From positions 7,179,001 to 7,243,000 of the forward strand of contig NZ_LT963352.1 of the NCBI RefSeq assembly GCF_900236475.1: a DNA stretch of 64,000 nucleotides, read 5' to 3'. The notes beneath the pieces are model-generated. The model saw nothing but the letters and a program-made list of their open reading frames with translations, was not told where the DNA came from and made no database searches. A program made the position numbers and the translations under genes. Origin of the DNA: Streptomyces chartreusis NRRL 3882 (GTDB lineage: Bacteria; Actinomycetota; Actinomycetes; Streptomycetales; Streptomycetaceae). Positions 23,107 to 31,901 of the stretch are shown piece after piece; position 1 is the stretch's first letter; each line of letters opens with the position of its first letter.

Positions 23107-25287
23107 TCAGCTGCTGATCTGCGGGGCGAGCAGCACCGGAAGCCGGGTCGTCCGGGGCTTCGCCGGCACCTCCGCCACGGCCCTCGGCAACGCCTGTTCC
23201 ACCCCGTGCACGACGGACAGATGGCGGTCGGCCCGCCCGAACGCCGTGTACACCCACGGCCGGCTGAGGGCCTGAGCGGCATCGCCGGGCAGCACCACGA
23301 CCACCGCGGGCCACCGGCTCCCCACCGCCTGGTGAGCGGTGAGCGCCCAGCCGTGCCGCACGGACTGCTCCACCCGCTCCTTCGGTACGACCAGGTCCTC
23401 GCCCTCGCACGACAGGTGCAGCCCCTCGGCATCCGCCGTGACCACGCGGCCCGGCAGCGCACGGCCCGGCACGGGCGAGTAGACGATCCGGTCACCGGGA
23501 TCGAAGCCGCCGAAGCGGCCCGGGCCCGGATTGAGCCGCTCCTTCAACGCCGCGTTGAGCACCCGCGTGCCGACGGCACCGCCGTGCCCCGGTGTGATCA
23601 CCTGCGTCTGTTCGGCCGGTACGCCGATCGCCCGCGGCACCGAGTCCACGACGAGCTGCACCGTCCGGTGCACGGCCTCGCCCGCGTCCCGCACCGGCAC
23701 GATCACGACCTCCTTGCCGGGGGCCTCGACCTGGTTCAGCTCGCCGATGCCGATACCGGAGACCAGCTCGCCCAGCGGCCCGGGATCCGGCTGCCGCGAG
23801 GCGACCTGCGGGCAGATCCGCGCCGCGAGCAGATCCGCGAACACCCGTCCCGGACCCACGGACCACAGCACCGCCGGATCCCCGGCGAGCACCAGCCGCG
23901 CCCCGTCCGGCAGCGACTCCGTCAGCAGCGCGGCCGTCTCGACATCCAGCTGCGGCGCGTCGAGCACGACGAGCAGATCGAGGTCCAGCGTCCCGTCGGC
24001 ATCCCGGCCCGGTCCTTCGGCACCGGAGAGCAGACCGGCCACGGTGGCCACGGGGGAGGGGGCACCGGGGGGCCGGCGCAGCAGGGCCGCGAAGCGGGTG
24101 CGGCCGATCGGGCCGTGGGTGGCGGCCCAGGCGCGCAGGCCGAGGGTGTGCGCGGCGGCCAGCAGTGCCGCGGGCTCGGTCAGGGAGGACTCGCCGCCGG
24201 TGTGCAGGACCAGGCCGTGCGTGGCGACCGCGCGGAGCAGCTCAGCCGTCGAACCCCGGGCCGCGGCGGCGACCCGCTCCCAGTCCTCGGCCGAACCGTC
24301 CTGCTTGGGCACCGAGTTCACCAGCCGGGCCAGACCGTCGGCCAGGCTCTCCTCCGCGAGCGCGTAGCGTTCGAGCCCGACCAGGACCCGGACCGGACGC
24401 TCCTCGTCCTCCTCCGCGCCCTCCTCCTCGGTCCGGGCCGGCGCGCCGCCGGTCTCCTCCAGGGCGTCTTGGAAGACCAGCGCCTCACCCTCCGCGATCG
24501 CGTCCTGCACGGCACCGTCCGGGTCCGGCACGCCCCGTTGGGCCAGGGCCGCGAGGAGCGCCGGCATCTCCAGGGCGGTGTGCCCGGCCAGCGCGGCCTG
24601 CTCCAGGAGCCAGCCGGTGACGGCCCGGCCCCTTCGCCCGTCGTCCGGGCCGCACTCGGCGCCGAGCAGGGCGCGGGCGAACCCGTCGGCCTGCTCGGGC
24701 CGCACGCCGGCGACCCGCAGCAACTGCCAGGGATCAGCCCGCAGCAGCTCGTCCGCGCCCTCGCCGAGTGCCGCCGCCACCTGCGGGGCGAGGACCTCGG
24801 GGGCACCGCCCTCGCCGAGCACCTGCCGTACGGCCCGCACCGTCGCAGGCTGGGGAGCCGCGGGCGCGGCGACGGCCTCGGCCGCCACCGATTGCGGCCG
24901 TCGTACGGGCTCCGGGGCGGAGCGGCGGGGGGCGGGCTCGGGCTCTGCGAACACCGTGGCGACCGGCTTCTCGCCGCTCTCCACGGCCCGGACGGCCGCG
25001 AGCAGATCGGCGGCCTTGCCGCTCAGCTTGGTGCCGGCCTCGATCGGCGCCTTCTTCCCGGCCTTCCGCTGCTCGATACGCTCCCGCTCCGCGCGCTGGG
25101 CCCGCAGCTCGGCCTCGGCCTCGGACACGTCACCGGCATCAGCTGTGTCCCCGTCGGTTCCCCCGGCTTCGGACACCTCACCGGAACCGGCTGCTGCCCC
25201 CTCGGTCCCCTCGACCCCCTCGGTCTCCGCACCACCGGTCGGCGTCCCCGGCTCGGCGTCCTCCGTGGTCTCCGGCTCCGTGCTCAC
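23107..25287 (-). CDS. RecD-like helicase homologue with degenerate ATPase motifs
   Basis: This 726-residue protein has a low-complexity acidic N-terminus (1-55), a charged helix (EAEAELRAQRAERERIEQRK, about 57-75) and helix-hairpin-helix-like segments (about 150-270). A RecD2-like superfamily 1 helicase core follows (about 340-700). The core is recognisable: LARLVLAGDPAVLWSVGPGRVF fits the RecD motif after Walker B, and the end fits motifs V-VI. The Walker A reads LHTGGESSLTEP (about 361-372), without GKT. Walker B reads LVVLDAPQLD, without Asp-Glu. The motif KSQGSE is AHQAVGSRW, and TAVTRA is YTAFGRA. It is therefore probably not an active ATPase. GTG 25287 overlaps the aldo/keto reductase stop (GTGA). 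Confidence 0.85.
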   Translation of the reverse strand: MSTEPETTEDAEPGTPTGGAETEGVEGTEGAAAGSGEVSEAGGTDGDTADAGDVSEAEAELRAQRAERERIEQRKAGKKAPIEAGTKLSGKAADLLAAVRAVESGEKPVATVFAEPEPAPRRSAPEPVRRPQSVAAEAVAAPAAPQPATVRAVRQVLGEGGAPEVLAPQVAAALGEGADELLRADPWQLLRVAGVRPEQADGFARALLGAECGPDDGRRGRAVTGWLLEQAALAGHTALEMPALLAALAQRGVPDPDGAVQDAIAEGEALVFQDALEETGGAPARTEEEGAEEDEERPVRVLVGLERYALAEESLADGLARLVNSVPKQDGSAEDWERVAAAARGSTAELLRAVATHGLVLHTGGESSLTEPAALLAAAHTLGLRAWAATHGPIGRTRFAALLRRPPGAPSPVATVAGLLSGAEGPGRDADGTLDLDLLVVLDAPQLDVETAALLTESLPDGARLVLAGDPAVLWSVGPGRVFADLLAARICPQVASRQPDPGPLGELVSGIGIGELNQVEAPGKEVVIVPVRDAGEAVHRTVQLVVDSVPRAIGVPAEQTQVITPGHGGAVGTRVLNAALKERLNPGPGRFGGFDPGDRIVYSPVPGRALPGRVVTADAEGLHLSCEGEDLVVPKERVEQSVRHGWALTAHQAVGSRWPAVVVVLPGDAAQALSRPWVYTAFGRADRHLSVVHGVEQALPRAVAEVPAKPRTTRLPVLLAPQISS

Positions 25288-26270
25288 AGCGTGCTCCAGT
25301 CGTGATCGGGATAGCGGTGCACAGGCGCCGACACGTCGTCGAGCGCCCGGCAGATCTCGTCAGGAAGACTAAGGGTCTCCACTGACAATGCCGCCGTGAG
25401 CTGCTGCGCGTTGCGCGCGCCGACGATGGGCGCGGCCACCCCCGGGCGGTCGCGGACCCAGGCCAGGGCCACCTGGAGCGGCGTCACCGCGAGACCGTCG
25501 GCCGCGGTCGTGACGGCGTCCACGATGCGTCCCGCCGTGTCGTCCAGATACGGCGCGACGAACGGCGCGAGGTGCTCCGAGGCACCGCGCGAGTCCGGCG
25601 GCGTCGTGTCGCCCCGGTACTTGCCCGTCAGCACCCCGCGCCCCAGGGGCGAGGAGGGCAGCAGCCCGATGCCCAGGTCCAGCGCGGCCGGCAGCACCTC
25701 GCGCTCGACGCCCCGCTGGAGCAGCGAGTACTCCAGCTGCGTGGCCGCCAGCCGGGTCCGCGTGCCGGGGGCCGCCAGTTGCCAGGTCGCGGCCTTGGCC
25801 AGCTGCCAGCCGCAGAAGTTGGAGACGGCGGCGTAGCGGGCCCGGCCGCTGGCGACCGCGAGATCGAGGGCCTGGAGGGTCTCCTCCAGCGGGGTGTCCG
25901 GGTCGAAGGCGTGCACGTGCCACAGGTCGACGTAGTCGGTGCCGAGCCGGGAGAGCGAGGCGTCCAGCGCGGAGAGCAGGTGGCCGCGGGAGGTGTCGAA
26001 GCGGCGGTCGGGATCCGGCACGCTGCCGGCCTTGGTCGAGATGACCAGGTCCCGGCGGGCCACCAGGCCGTCCATGAGCCGGCCGAGCAGGTACTCGGCC
26101 TCTCCGTCGCCGTAGACGTCCGCGGTGTCGACGAGGGTCCCGCCCGCTTCCCAGAACGTCTTCATCAGGTCCGCGGCGTCGTGCTCGTCGGTGTCCCGTC
26201 CCCAGGTCAGGGTGCCGAGCCCGATCCGGGACACACGCAGGCCGGTGCGGCCGAGATGCCTCTGCTCCAT
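25284..26270 (-). CDS. aldo/keto reductase
   Basis: This 328-residue TIM-barrel NADPH reductase has all four catalytic-tetrad positions: Asp in LVDTADVYGDGEAEYLLG (with the Tyr of DVYG), Lys in LVISTKAG, and His in VDLWHVHAFD. The NADP-binding C-terminal strand is APIVGARNAQQLTAAL. ATG 26270 (MEQRHLGRTGLRVSRIGLGT) is the canonical N-terminus. It is translationally coupled to the downstream RecD-like gene. The physiological substrate is unknown. Confidence 0.94.
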   Translation of the reverse strand: MEQRHLGRTGLRVSRIGLGTLTWGRDTDEHDAADLMKTFWEAGGTLVDTADVYGDGEAEYLLGRLMDGLVARRDLVISTKAGSVPDPDRRFDTSRGHLLSALDASLSRLGTDYVDLWHVHAFDPDTPLEETLQALDLAVASGRARYAAVSNFCGWQLAKAATWQLAAPGTRTRLAATQLEYSLLQRGVEREVLPAALDLGIGLLPSSPLGRGVLTGKYRGDTTPPDSRGASEHLAPFVAPYLDDTAGRIVDAVTTAADGLAVTPLQVALAWVRDRPGVAAPIVGARNAQQLTAALSVETLSLPDEICRALDDVSAPVHRYPDHDWSTL

Positions 26271-26437
26271 GAACGCCGAGATTACTGGCCAGAACCTTCC
26301 CTGTGGTGGGCTGTGGACAGCCGATTTCCCGGTCCTGGCCACGAGTTGTCCGCACCACTGCCCGCCGCTGGGCCCGCGCCGAGCCGCGCGCTAAGGTCTC
26401 CCCACGTGCACGTTACTGATCGGTAAGGGGATGCGGC

Positions 26438-27493
26438 ATGCAGCTCGGTATCAACCTCGGCTACTGGGGTGCCGGAATGGACGCGGACAATCTGGCCGTC
26501 GCCCAGGAGGCCGACCGGCTCGGATACGCCGTCTGCTGGGCCGCCGAGGCCTACGGGTCCGACGCCGCCACCGTACTGACCTGGGTCGCCGCCCAGACCG
26601 AACGGATCGACGTCGGCTCGGCCATCTTCCAGATCCCGGCCCGCCAGCCCGCGATGACCGCCATGACGGCGGCCACCCTCGACTCCCTCTCCGGCGGTCG
26701 CTTCCGCCTCGGCCTCGGCGTCTCCGGCCCGCAGGTCTCCGAAGGCTGGTACGGCGTCAAGTTCGACAAGCCGCTGGCACGCACGCGTGAATACGTCGAG
26801 ATCGTCCGCAAGGCCATGACGCGCGAGCGCCTGTCCTACGAGGGCGAGCACTGGACGCTGCCCCTGCCCGGCGGCCCGGGCAAGCCCATCAAGCTCACCG
26901 TGCACCCGCAGCGCGAGCACATCCCGCTGTACATCGCCGCGATCGGCCCCAAGAACCTGGAGCAGACCGGCGAGATCGCCGACGGCGCCCTGCTGATCTT
27001 CCCCTCCGCCGACCACCTGGAGGAGACGACGATCAAGTACCTGCGCGCCGGCCGCGAGAAGGCCGGCGAGACGCTCGACGGCTTCGACGTCTGCCCGACC
27101 CTCCCGCTCGCCGTCGGCGACGACAAGGACGTCGCCGCGCTCGCCGACACCTTCCGCCCCTACACGGCGCTGTACGTCGGGGGCATGGGCAGCCCCAAGC
27201 AGAACTTCTACAACCAGCTCGCCCAGCGCATGGGCTACGAGAAGGAGGCCGCCGAGATCCAGGGCAAGTACCTGTCCGGCGACAAGCAGGGCGCCGCGGC
27301 CGCCGTTCCGCACGAGCTGATCGACAAGACCACGCTGCTGGGGTCCGTCGACCGGATCGCGGACCGGATGAAGGCCTACGCGGCGGCCGGCGTCACCACC
27401 CTGAGCCTCGCCCCGGCGGGCTTCACCCTCGACGAGCGGCTCGCGTCCCTCCGCGCCGGCACCGAGGCCCTGGAGCGCGCCGGGCTCGCCTGA
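26438..27493 (+). CDS. LLM class F420-dependent oxidoreductase
   Basis: This 351-residue luciferase-like TIM-barrel flavin/F420 enzyme resembles the MSMEG-type F420-dependent oxidoreductases. Conserved segments are MQLGINLGYWGAGMD, the cofactor region IGSAIFQIPARQP-like (as VGSAIFQIPARQPAMTAMTA), DSLSGGRFRLGLGVSGPQVSEGWYG and IPLYIAAIGPKNLEQTGEIADG. It reduces or oxidises an unknown substrate with F420H2 or F420. It is transcribed away from the aldo/keto reductase. A hairpin at 27521-27561 ends the unit. Confidence 0.92.
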   Translation: MQLGINLGYWGAGMDADNLAVAQEADRLGYAVCWAAEAYGSDAATVLTWVAAQTERIDVGSAIFQIPARQPAMTAMTAATLDSLSGGRFRLGLGVSGPQVSEGWYGVKFDKPLARTREYVEIVRKAMTRERLSYEGEHWTLPLPGGPGKPIKLTVHPQREHIPLYIAAIGPKNLEQTGEIADGALLIFPSADHLEETTIKYLRAGREKAGETLDGFDVCPTLPLAVGDDKDVAALADTFRPYTALYVGGMGSPKQNFYNQLAQRMGYEKEAAEIQGKYLSGDKQGAAAAVPHELIDKTTLLGSVDRIADRMKAYAAAGVTTLSLAPAGFTLDERLASLRAGTEALERAGLA

Positions 27494-27520
27494 CACGGCG
27501 GAACGCGTCGGAGTTGTCTG

Positions 27521-27561
27521 CGGCCGTGGTGGGGGCTCGGGGGTCTTCCCCGCCACGGCCG
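27521..27561 (+). terminator. hairpin terminator after LLM oxidoreductase
   Basis: CGGCCGTGG (27521-27529) pairs with CCACGGCCG (27553-27561), extended inward by GGGG/CCCC around a small bulge. The remaining bases to the ferritin-like gene hold its promoter region; no ORF is seen. Confidence 0.75.
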
Positions 27562-27778
27562 TCACGCAGAACAACGCCCCGCGCCTCCCGCGGTTACGCC
27601 GGGATCTCCCCGCCGCGGGCGGGCCGGCCCGTAGTCGTGCCGGTCTCCCGTGTCCTCCGTTCGGCGGAGTTGTCCGACGTACCTGTTGCAGCGCCTGCGG
27701 TCCCGCACTTGACTCGTTCTTTGCGACGAACCTGCGGAATCACGCAGCACGCGCACGTGCGCGGGAGAGGTGCTCACG

Positions 27779-28567
27779 ATGCTTTCGGCCAAGAGTGTGT
27801 TCCAGGAGATCCTCGCCAACGACGAGTCCTTCGCCCTGTTCTGCTCCATCGCCGCGAGCGGCGAGTCCCAGGGCGGCTGGGAGAACGCCCGTATCGCCGC
27901 GCTCGTCCCCGACAGCGAGCGAGGACTCGCGCCCAAGATCACCCGGCACGGCGCCGACGAGGACAAGCACGGCCGGATCTTCAACGCCCTGATGAAGAAG
28001 CGCGGCCTCGACCCCGTCCCGGTCCCGCCCGAGACCGACTACACCATGCTCCTGGAGAAGAACGGCATCGGCCTCGCGCACGAGCAGCTGAGGCGCGACG
28101 AGCCGCTCACGGTCCAGGACATCGTCACCTACCTCTCGCACAGCAGGGTCACCGAACAGCGCGCCTCCGAGCAGATGGAACTGCTCCGCAAGCACTTCGC
28201 CGACGACCCGGACATCGGCCGCGCGGTCAGGCAGATCTCCAACGACGAGGACAACCACCTCGCCTACTGCCACGAGGAACTGCTGCGTTTCGCCTACGCG
28301 GGCCACGGCCGGGCCATCCAGCGGACCCTGCGCGCGTGCGCGCTCGCCGAGATCCGGATCTACCGGGACGTCAGCCTCGCCGTCATGGCGAACATGGGCC
28401 GCATCCTCGGCTGGTCCAGGGCGAAGTCGGCGGTGCTCGCGGCGGGCATCCACGCGATGTACGCGTACGAACGGCTGGGCGGCTGGCGCCGGATGGTGTC
28501 GCTGAAGATGCCCGAGCGCCGCGACGCCCTCGGCGGGCCCGCCTCCGCGGCACCCGAGTTCGCCTGA
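27779..28567 (+). CDS. ferritin-like domain protein
   Basis: This 262-residue helical protein has the spacing of a diiron or rubrerythrin-like four-helix bundle. Paired acidic/histidine motifs are visible as GADEDKHGRIF and SNDEDNHLAYCHEE, plus Glu residues in VTEQRASEQMELL. The C-terminal part (GHGRAIQRTLRACALAEIRIYRDVSLAVM) is also helical. It may bind iron for oxidase or storage-like chemistry; the family has no established role in Streptomyces. ATG 27779 is chosen with GGGAGAGG eight bases upstream; GTG 27770 is alternative. Confidence 0.82.
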   Translation: MLSAKSVFQEILANDESFALFCSIAASGESQGGWENARIAALVPDSERGLAPKITRHGADEDKHGRIFNALMKKRGLDPVPVPPETDYTMLLEKNGIGLAHEQLRRDEPLTVQDIVTYLSHSRVTEQRASEQMELLRKHFADDPDIGRAVRQISNDEDNHLAYCHEELLRFAYAGHGRAIQRTLRACALAEIRIYRDVSLAVMANMGRILGWSRAKSAVLAAGIHAMYAYERLGGWRRMVSLKMPERRDALGGPASAAPEFA

Positions 28568-28600
28568 GCCCGCCCGCTCCACCACCGGCCCCGGCCCGCT

Positions 28601-29596
28601 CTACAACCAGCCCCGGCGCTTGAACAGCCGGAACACCAGCACCTCGAGAACGGCCATCACCGCGATCAGCGCCGGATAGGACCACTCCCAGTGCAGCTCG
28701 GGCATGTGCTCGAAGTTCATGCCGTAGATCCCCGCGACCATCGTGGGGATCGCGGCCATGGCCGCCCACGCGGAGATCTTCCGCATGTCGTCGTTCTGCC
28801 GGACGCTCATCTGCGCCAGATGCGCGGAGAGGATGTCCGACACCAGCCGGTCCAGGTTCTCCACGGACTCGTTCACGCGCGTCAGGTGATCGCTGACGTC
28901 GCGGAGGAACGGCCGGGCCCGGTCGTCCACGAACGGCACCGTCACGCCGGACGGCGCCGTGCCCGCCAGCCGGCTCATCGGCAGGGCCAGCGGCCCGGTC
29001 GCCCGGCGGAACTCCAGGACCTGCCGTTTGAAGTTGTAGATCCGGGACGCGGTGTGCCGCGAGCCCCCGTCGTCCGGGGAGAAGACCTCCGCTTCCAGCC
29101 CCTCCAGGTCGGCCTGCAACTCGGTCGCGACGTCCAGGTAGTGGTCGACGGCGGCGTCGGCGACCGCGTACAGCACGGAGGTGGGGCCGTTGCCCAGCAG
29201 CTCCGGCTCCTGCTCCAGCCGGTGCCGTACGGCCTTCAGGGGGGCGCCCTCGCCGTGCCGGACGGTCACGACGAACGAGTCGCCCAGGAAGATCATGATC
29301 TCGCCGGTGGAGACGGTGTCGCTCTGCGGCTCGTACGCCACGGGCTTGAGCACCACGAAGAGCGAGTCGTCGTACACCTCCAGCTTGGGCCGCTGGTGGG
29401 CCTTGAGGGCGTCCTCGACGGCCAGTGGATGCAGCCCGAACTCCTGCGTCACGAGATCGAATTCGCGCTCCGTCGGCTCATGCAGCCCGATCCACACGAA
29501 ACCCCCCGCCGCACGGGCCTCACCCAGGGCGTCGGAGAAGTCCTCCGGCCCTTCCGACCGGTGTCCCTCGCGGTAGATGGCACAGTCGACGATCAC
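28601..29596 (-). CDS. CorA family magnesium/cobalt transporter
   Basis: This 331-residue channel subunit has the large N-terminal cytoplasmic alpha/beta and stalk-helix domain and two C-terminal membrane helices. The signature YGMNFEHMPELHWEWSYP (GMN motif near residue 295) sits between the helices, and the tail is basic (LFKRRGWL). CorA forms a pentameric Mg2+ (or Co2+/Ni2+) channel gated by intracellular Mg2+. VEDALKAHQRPKLEVYDDSLFVVLKP is characteristic of the N-terminal domain. ATG 29596 is the start. It is convergent with the ferritin-like gene and divergent from the phosphatase gene. Confidence 0.94.
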   Translation of the reverse strand: MIVDCAIYREGHRSEGPEDFSDALGEARAAGGFVWIGLHEPTEREFDLVTQEFGLHPLAVEDALKAHQRPKLEVYDDSLFVVLKPVAYEPQSDTVSTGEIMIFLGDSFVVTVRHGEGAPLKAVRHRLEQEPELLGNGPTSVLYAVADAAVDHYLDVATELQADLEGLEAEVFSPDDGGSRHTASRIYNFKRQVLEFRRATGPLALPMSRLAGTAPSGVTVPFVDDRARPFLRDVSDHLTRVNESVENLDRLVSDILSAHLAQMSVRQNDDMRKISAWAAMAAIPTMVAGIYGMNFEHMPELHWEWSYPALIAVMAVLEVLVFRLFKRRGWL

Positions 29597-29644
29597 GAAG
29601 CGAGTCTCCCGTCATTCGAACGACACCGTACGCGCGCGTGCGCC

Positions 29645-29650
29645 TACGCT
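29645..29650 (+). promoter_or_regulatory. -10 element, predicted leaderless
   Basis: TACGCT ends seven bases before the ATG at 29658, with no Shine-Dalgarno between. Confidence 0.55.
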
Positions 29651-29657
29651 GGACCGC

Positions 29658-30344
29658 ATGCCCACGTTGATCCTGGTCCGGCACGGACGTTCCACCGCCA
29701 ACACCGAGGGACTGCTCGCCGGCTGGACGCCGGGTGTCGCGCTCGACGAACGCGGCGCCGCGCAGGCCGCCGCGCTGCCCGGGCGGCTCGCCGAACTGCC
29801 CCTCGCCGAGATCGTCACCAGCCCGCTCCAGCGCTGCCAGGAGACGATCCGGCCCCTGCTCCGGGCCCGGCCGGACCTCAGCCCGCACACCGACGAGCGC
29901 ATCGGCGAGTGCCACTACGGCGACTGGTCGGGGCGCAAGCTCGACGAGCTCAAGGACGAGCCCCTGATGGAGGTCGTGCAGGCGCACCCGTCCGCTGCGG
30001 CGTTCCCCGGCGGGGAGTCGATGCGGGCCATGCAGACCCGTGCCGCCGAGGCCGTACGCGAGTGGAACGCGCGCGTGGAGCGCGACCACGGAGCCGACGC
30101 CGTCTACCTCATGTGCTCGCACGGCGACATCATCAAGTCGCTCGTCGCGGACGCGCTCGGACTTCATCTGGACCTCTTCCAGCGGATTTCCGTTGAACCG
30201 TGTTCCATCACCGCGATCCGCTACACCCGACTGCGCCCGTTTCTCGTCCGCCTCGGCGACACCGGCGACTTCACGTCCCTGGTGCCGCGTGAGGAACCGC
30301 CGGGCGACGAGGCCCCCGTCGGGGGTGGTGCGGGCGCACCGTGA
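29658..30344 (+). CDS. histidine phosphatase family protein (MSMEG_4193-like)
   Basis: This 228-residue phosphoglycerate-mutase-fold phosphatase has the catalytic motif LVRHGRST (His9). Supporting residues appear in SPLQRCQETIRP, ERIGECHYGDWSGRKL (acid Glu) and MCSHGDIIKSL (second catalytic His). It belongs to an actinobacterial orthologue group that sits beside DUF3090 and SCO1664-family genes. The natural substrate is unknown. The 3' gap to the DUF3090 gene is 78 bases and contains a separate TAGGGT -10 (30358-30363), so the downstream genes may have their own promoter too. Confidence 0.93.
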   Translation: MPTLILVRHGRSTANTEGLLAGWTPGVALDERGAAQAAALPGRLAELPLAEIVTSPLQRCQETIRPLLRARPDLSPHTDERIGECHYGDWSGRKLDELKDEPLMEVVQAHPSAAAFPGGESMRAMQTRAAEAVREWNARVERDHGADAVYLMCSHGDIIKSLVADALGLHLDLFQRISVEPCSITAIRYTRLRPFLVRLGDTGDFTSLVPREEPPGDEAPVGGGAGAP

Positions 30345-30422
30345 TCGTCGGCCGCAGTAGGGTGAAGCGGTCGCAGCAGTGCCGTAGTCACACGGTTCCC
30401 ACGATTCCAATGGAGACAGGAC

Positions 30423-31013
30423 GTGTCCCGTCAGGTGTTCCTCTACGACCATCCGGAGCGTTTCGTGGCCGGTACGGTCGGACTGCCCGGGCGCCGTTCG
30501 TTCTTCCTCCAGGCCTCCGCCGGCTCCCGGGTGACCAGCGTGGCCCTGGAGAAGACCCAGGTCGCCGCGCTCGCCGAGCGCATGGACGAACTGCTCGACG
30601 AGGTCGTACGCCGTAGCGGAGGCAGCGCCTCCGTCCCTGCCGTCGCACCGTCGGACATCACCGACACCGCCCCGCTGGACACTCCCATCGAGGAGGAGTT
30701 CCGCGTCGGCACGATGGCGCTCGCCTGGGACGGCGACGAGCAGCTGATGATCGTCGAGGCGCAGGCGCTCGTGGAGCTCGACGCCGACTCCGAGGAGGAC
30801 CTCGCCGAGGCCGAGGAGCGGCTGCTCCAGGACGAGGAGAACGGGCCCCCGATGCTGCGGGTCCGGCTCACCGGCGCGCAGGCGAGGGCCTTCGCCAAAC
30901 GCGCCCTCGACATCGTCAACGCCGGGCGGCCGCCGTGCCCGCTGTGCAGCCTCCCGCTCGACCCGGAAGGACACGTATGTCCGCGCCAGAACGGATACCG
31001 CCGCGGAGCGTGA
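30423..31013 (+). CDS. DUF3090 family protein
   Basis: This 196-residue protein belongs to an uncharacterised actinobacterial family. The N-terminus MSRQVFLYDHPERFVAGTVG and the segment EFRVGTMALAWDGDEQLMIVEAQ are strongly conserved. The C-terminus carries CPLCSLPLDPEGHVCPRQNGY, a zinc-ribbon-like Cys/His cluster. It is cytoplasmic. GTG 30423 is preceded by GGAGACAGGAC. Its last 37 bases overlap the SCO1664-family gene, so the two are coupled and the products probably interact; that is inference. Confidence 0.92.
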   Translation: MSRQVFLYDHPERFVAGTVGLPGRRSFFLQASAGSRVTSVALEKTQVAALAERMDELLDEVVRRSGGSASVPAVAPSDITDTAPLDTPIEEEFRVGTMALAWDGDEQLMIVEAQALVELDADSEEDLAEAEERLLQDEENGPPMLRVRLTGAQARAFAKRALDIVNAGRPPCPLCSLPLDPEGHVCPRQNGYRRGA

Positions 31014-31807
31014 CACCTCCTCCGGACGCCGCCGACCTGCTCGCCCGGGGCGAACTCACCGTGCGCGGACGCATCCGTGAGGCGTCCAACGCGGCCCTGT
31101 ACTGCACGGTGTCCCACGACGGCCGGGACGCGGCGTGCATCTACAAGCCGGTCGCCGGGGAGCGGCCCCTGTGGGACTTCCCCGACGGGACGCTGGCCCA
31201 GCGCGAGGTCGCCGCGTACGAGGTCTCCGAGGCGACCGGCTGGGGCCTCGTCCCGCCCACCGTGCTGCGGGACGGCCCCTACGGCGAGGGCATGTGCCAG
31301 CTGTGGGTGGAGGCGGCGCCGGAGGCGGAGCTGCTCGCCCTGGTCGACGGGGAGGAACCGGAGCCGGGCTGGAAGGCCATCGGCTTCGCCGAGGTCGGCG
31401 AGGGCCGCACCGCGCTCCTCGTGCACGCCGACGACGAGCGGCTGCGGCGGCTCGCGGTGCTGGACGCCGTGCTCAACAACGCCGACCGCAAGGGCGGGCA
31501 CCTGCTGCCGACCGGCGAGGGGCGGCTGTACGGGATCGACCACGGGGTCACCTTCAACGTCGAGAACAAGTTGCGGACCCTGCTGTGGGGGTGGGCGGGG
31601 GAGCCCCTCACCCGGGAGGCCGTCGACGTCCTCGAGGGCCTCAGGAAGGCCCTGGCGGACGGCGGTCCCCTCACCGCCCGGCTGCAGCCGCTGATCACCG
31701 GCGCGGAGATCGACGCCACACGCGCGCGGGTCGGCGCCCTGCTCGCCTCGGGGAAGCATCCCGAGCCGAGCGGGGAATGGCCGGCGATCCCCTGGCCACC
31801 CGTGTAG
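30977..31807 (+). CDS. SCO1664 family protein, PI3/4-kinase-like fold
   Basis: This 276-residue protein has kinase hallmarks of the HipA/PI-kinase type. It shows a nucleotide-binding lysine in ACIYKPVAGERPLWDFPDGT and a glutamate in LAQREVAAYEVSEATG. A catalytic-loop-like LAVLDAVLNNADRKGGHLL and a metal-binding IDHGVTFN (DFG-equivalent) follow. It overlaps the DUF3090 gene by 37 bases. ATG 30977 has GGAAGG six bases upstream. The family is conserved in actinobacteria next to mshC but has no established substrate; protein, lipid or inositol-related phosphorylation are all possible. Its link with mycothiol is only by position. Confidence 0.9.
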   Translation: MSAPERIPPRSVTPPPDAADLLARGELTVRGRIREASNAALYCTVSHDGRDAACIYKPVAGERPLWDFPDGTLAQREVAAYEVSEATGWGLVPPTVLRDGPYGEGMCQLWVEAAPEAELLALVDGEEPEPGWKAIGFAEVGEGRTALLVHADDERLRRLAVLDAVLNNADRKGGHLLPTGEGRLYGIDHGVTFNVENKLRTLLWGWAGEPLTREAVDVLEGLRKALADGGPLTARLQPLITGAEIDATRARVGALLASGKHPEPSGEWPAIPWPPV

Positions 31808-31889
31808 CAGCACATACGCCGAGCTCCCGCAAGAGTGCCTTCTCGGTCGTCCGGCCCGCTCCCATTCGTATATGGAACTTCAGTCCGGT

Positions 31890-31895
31890 TAGGCT
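31890..31895 (+). promoter_or_regulatory. -10 element, mshC, predicted leaderless
   Basis: TAGGCT ends six bases before the mshC ATG at 31902; there is no Shine-Dalgarno in between. Confidence 0.6.
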
Positions 31896-31901
31896 CATGG
31901 C

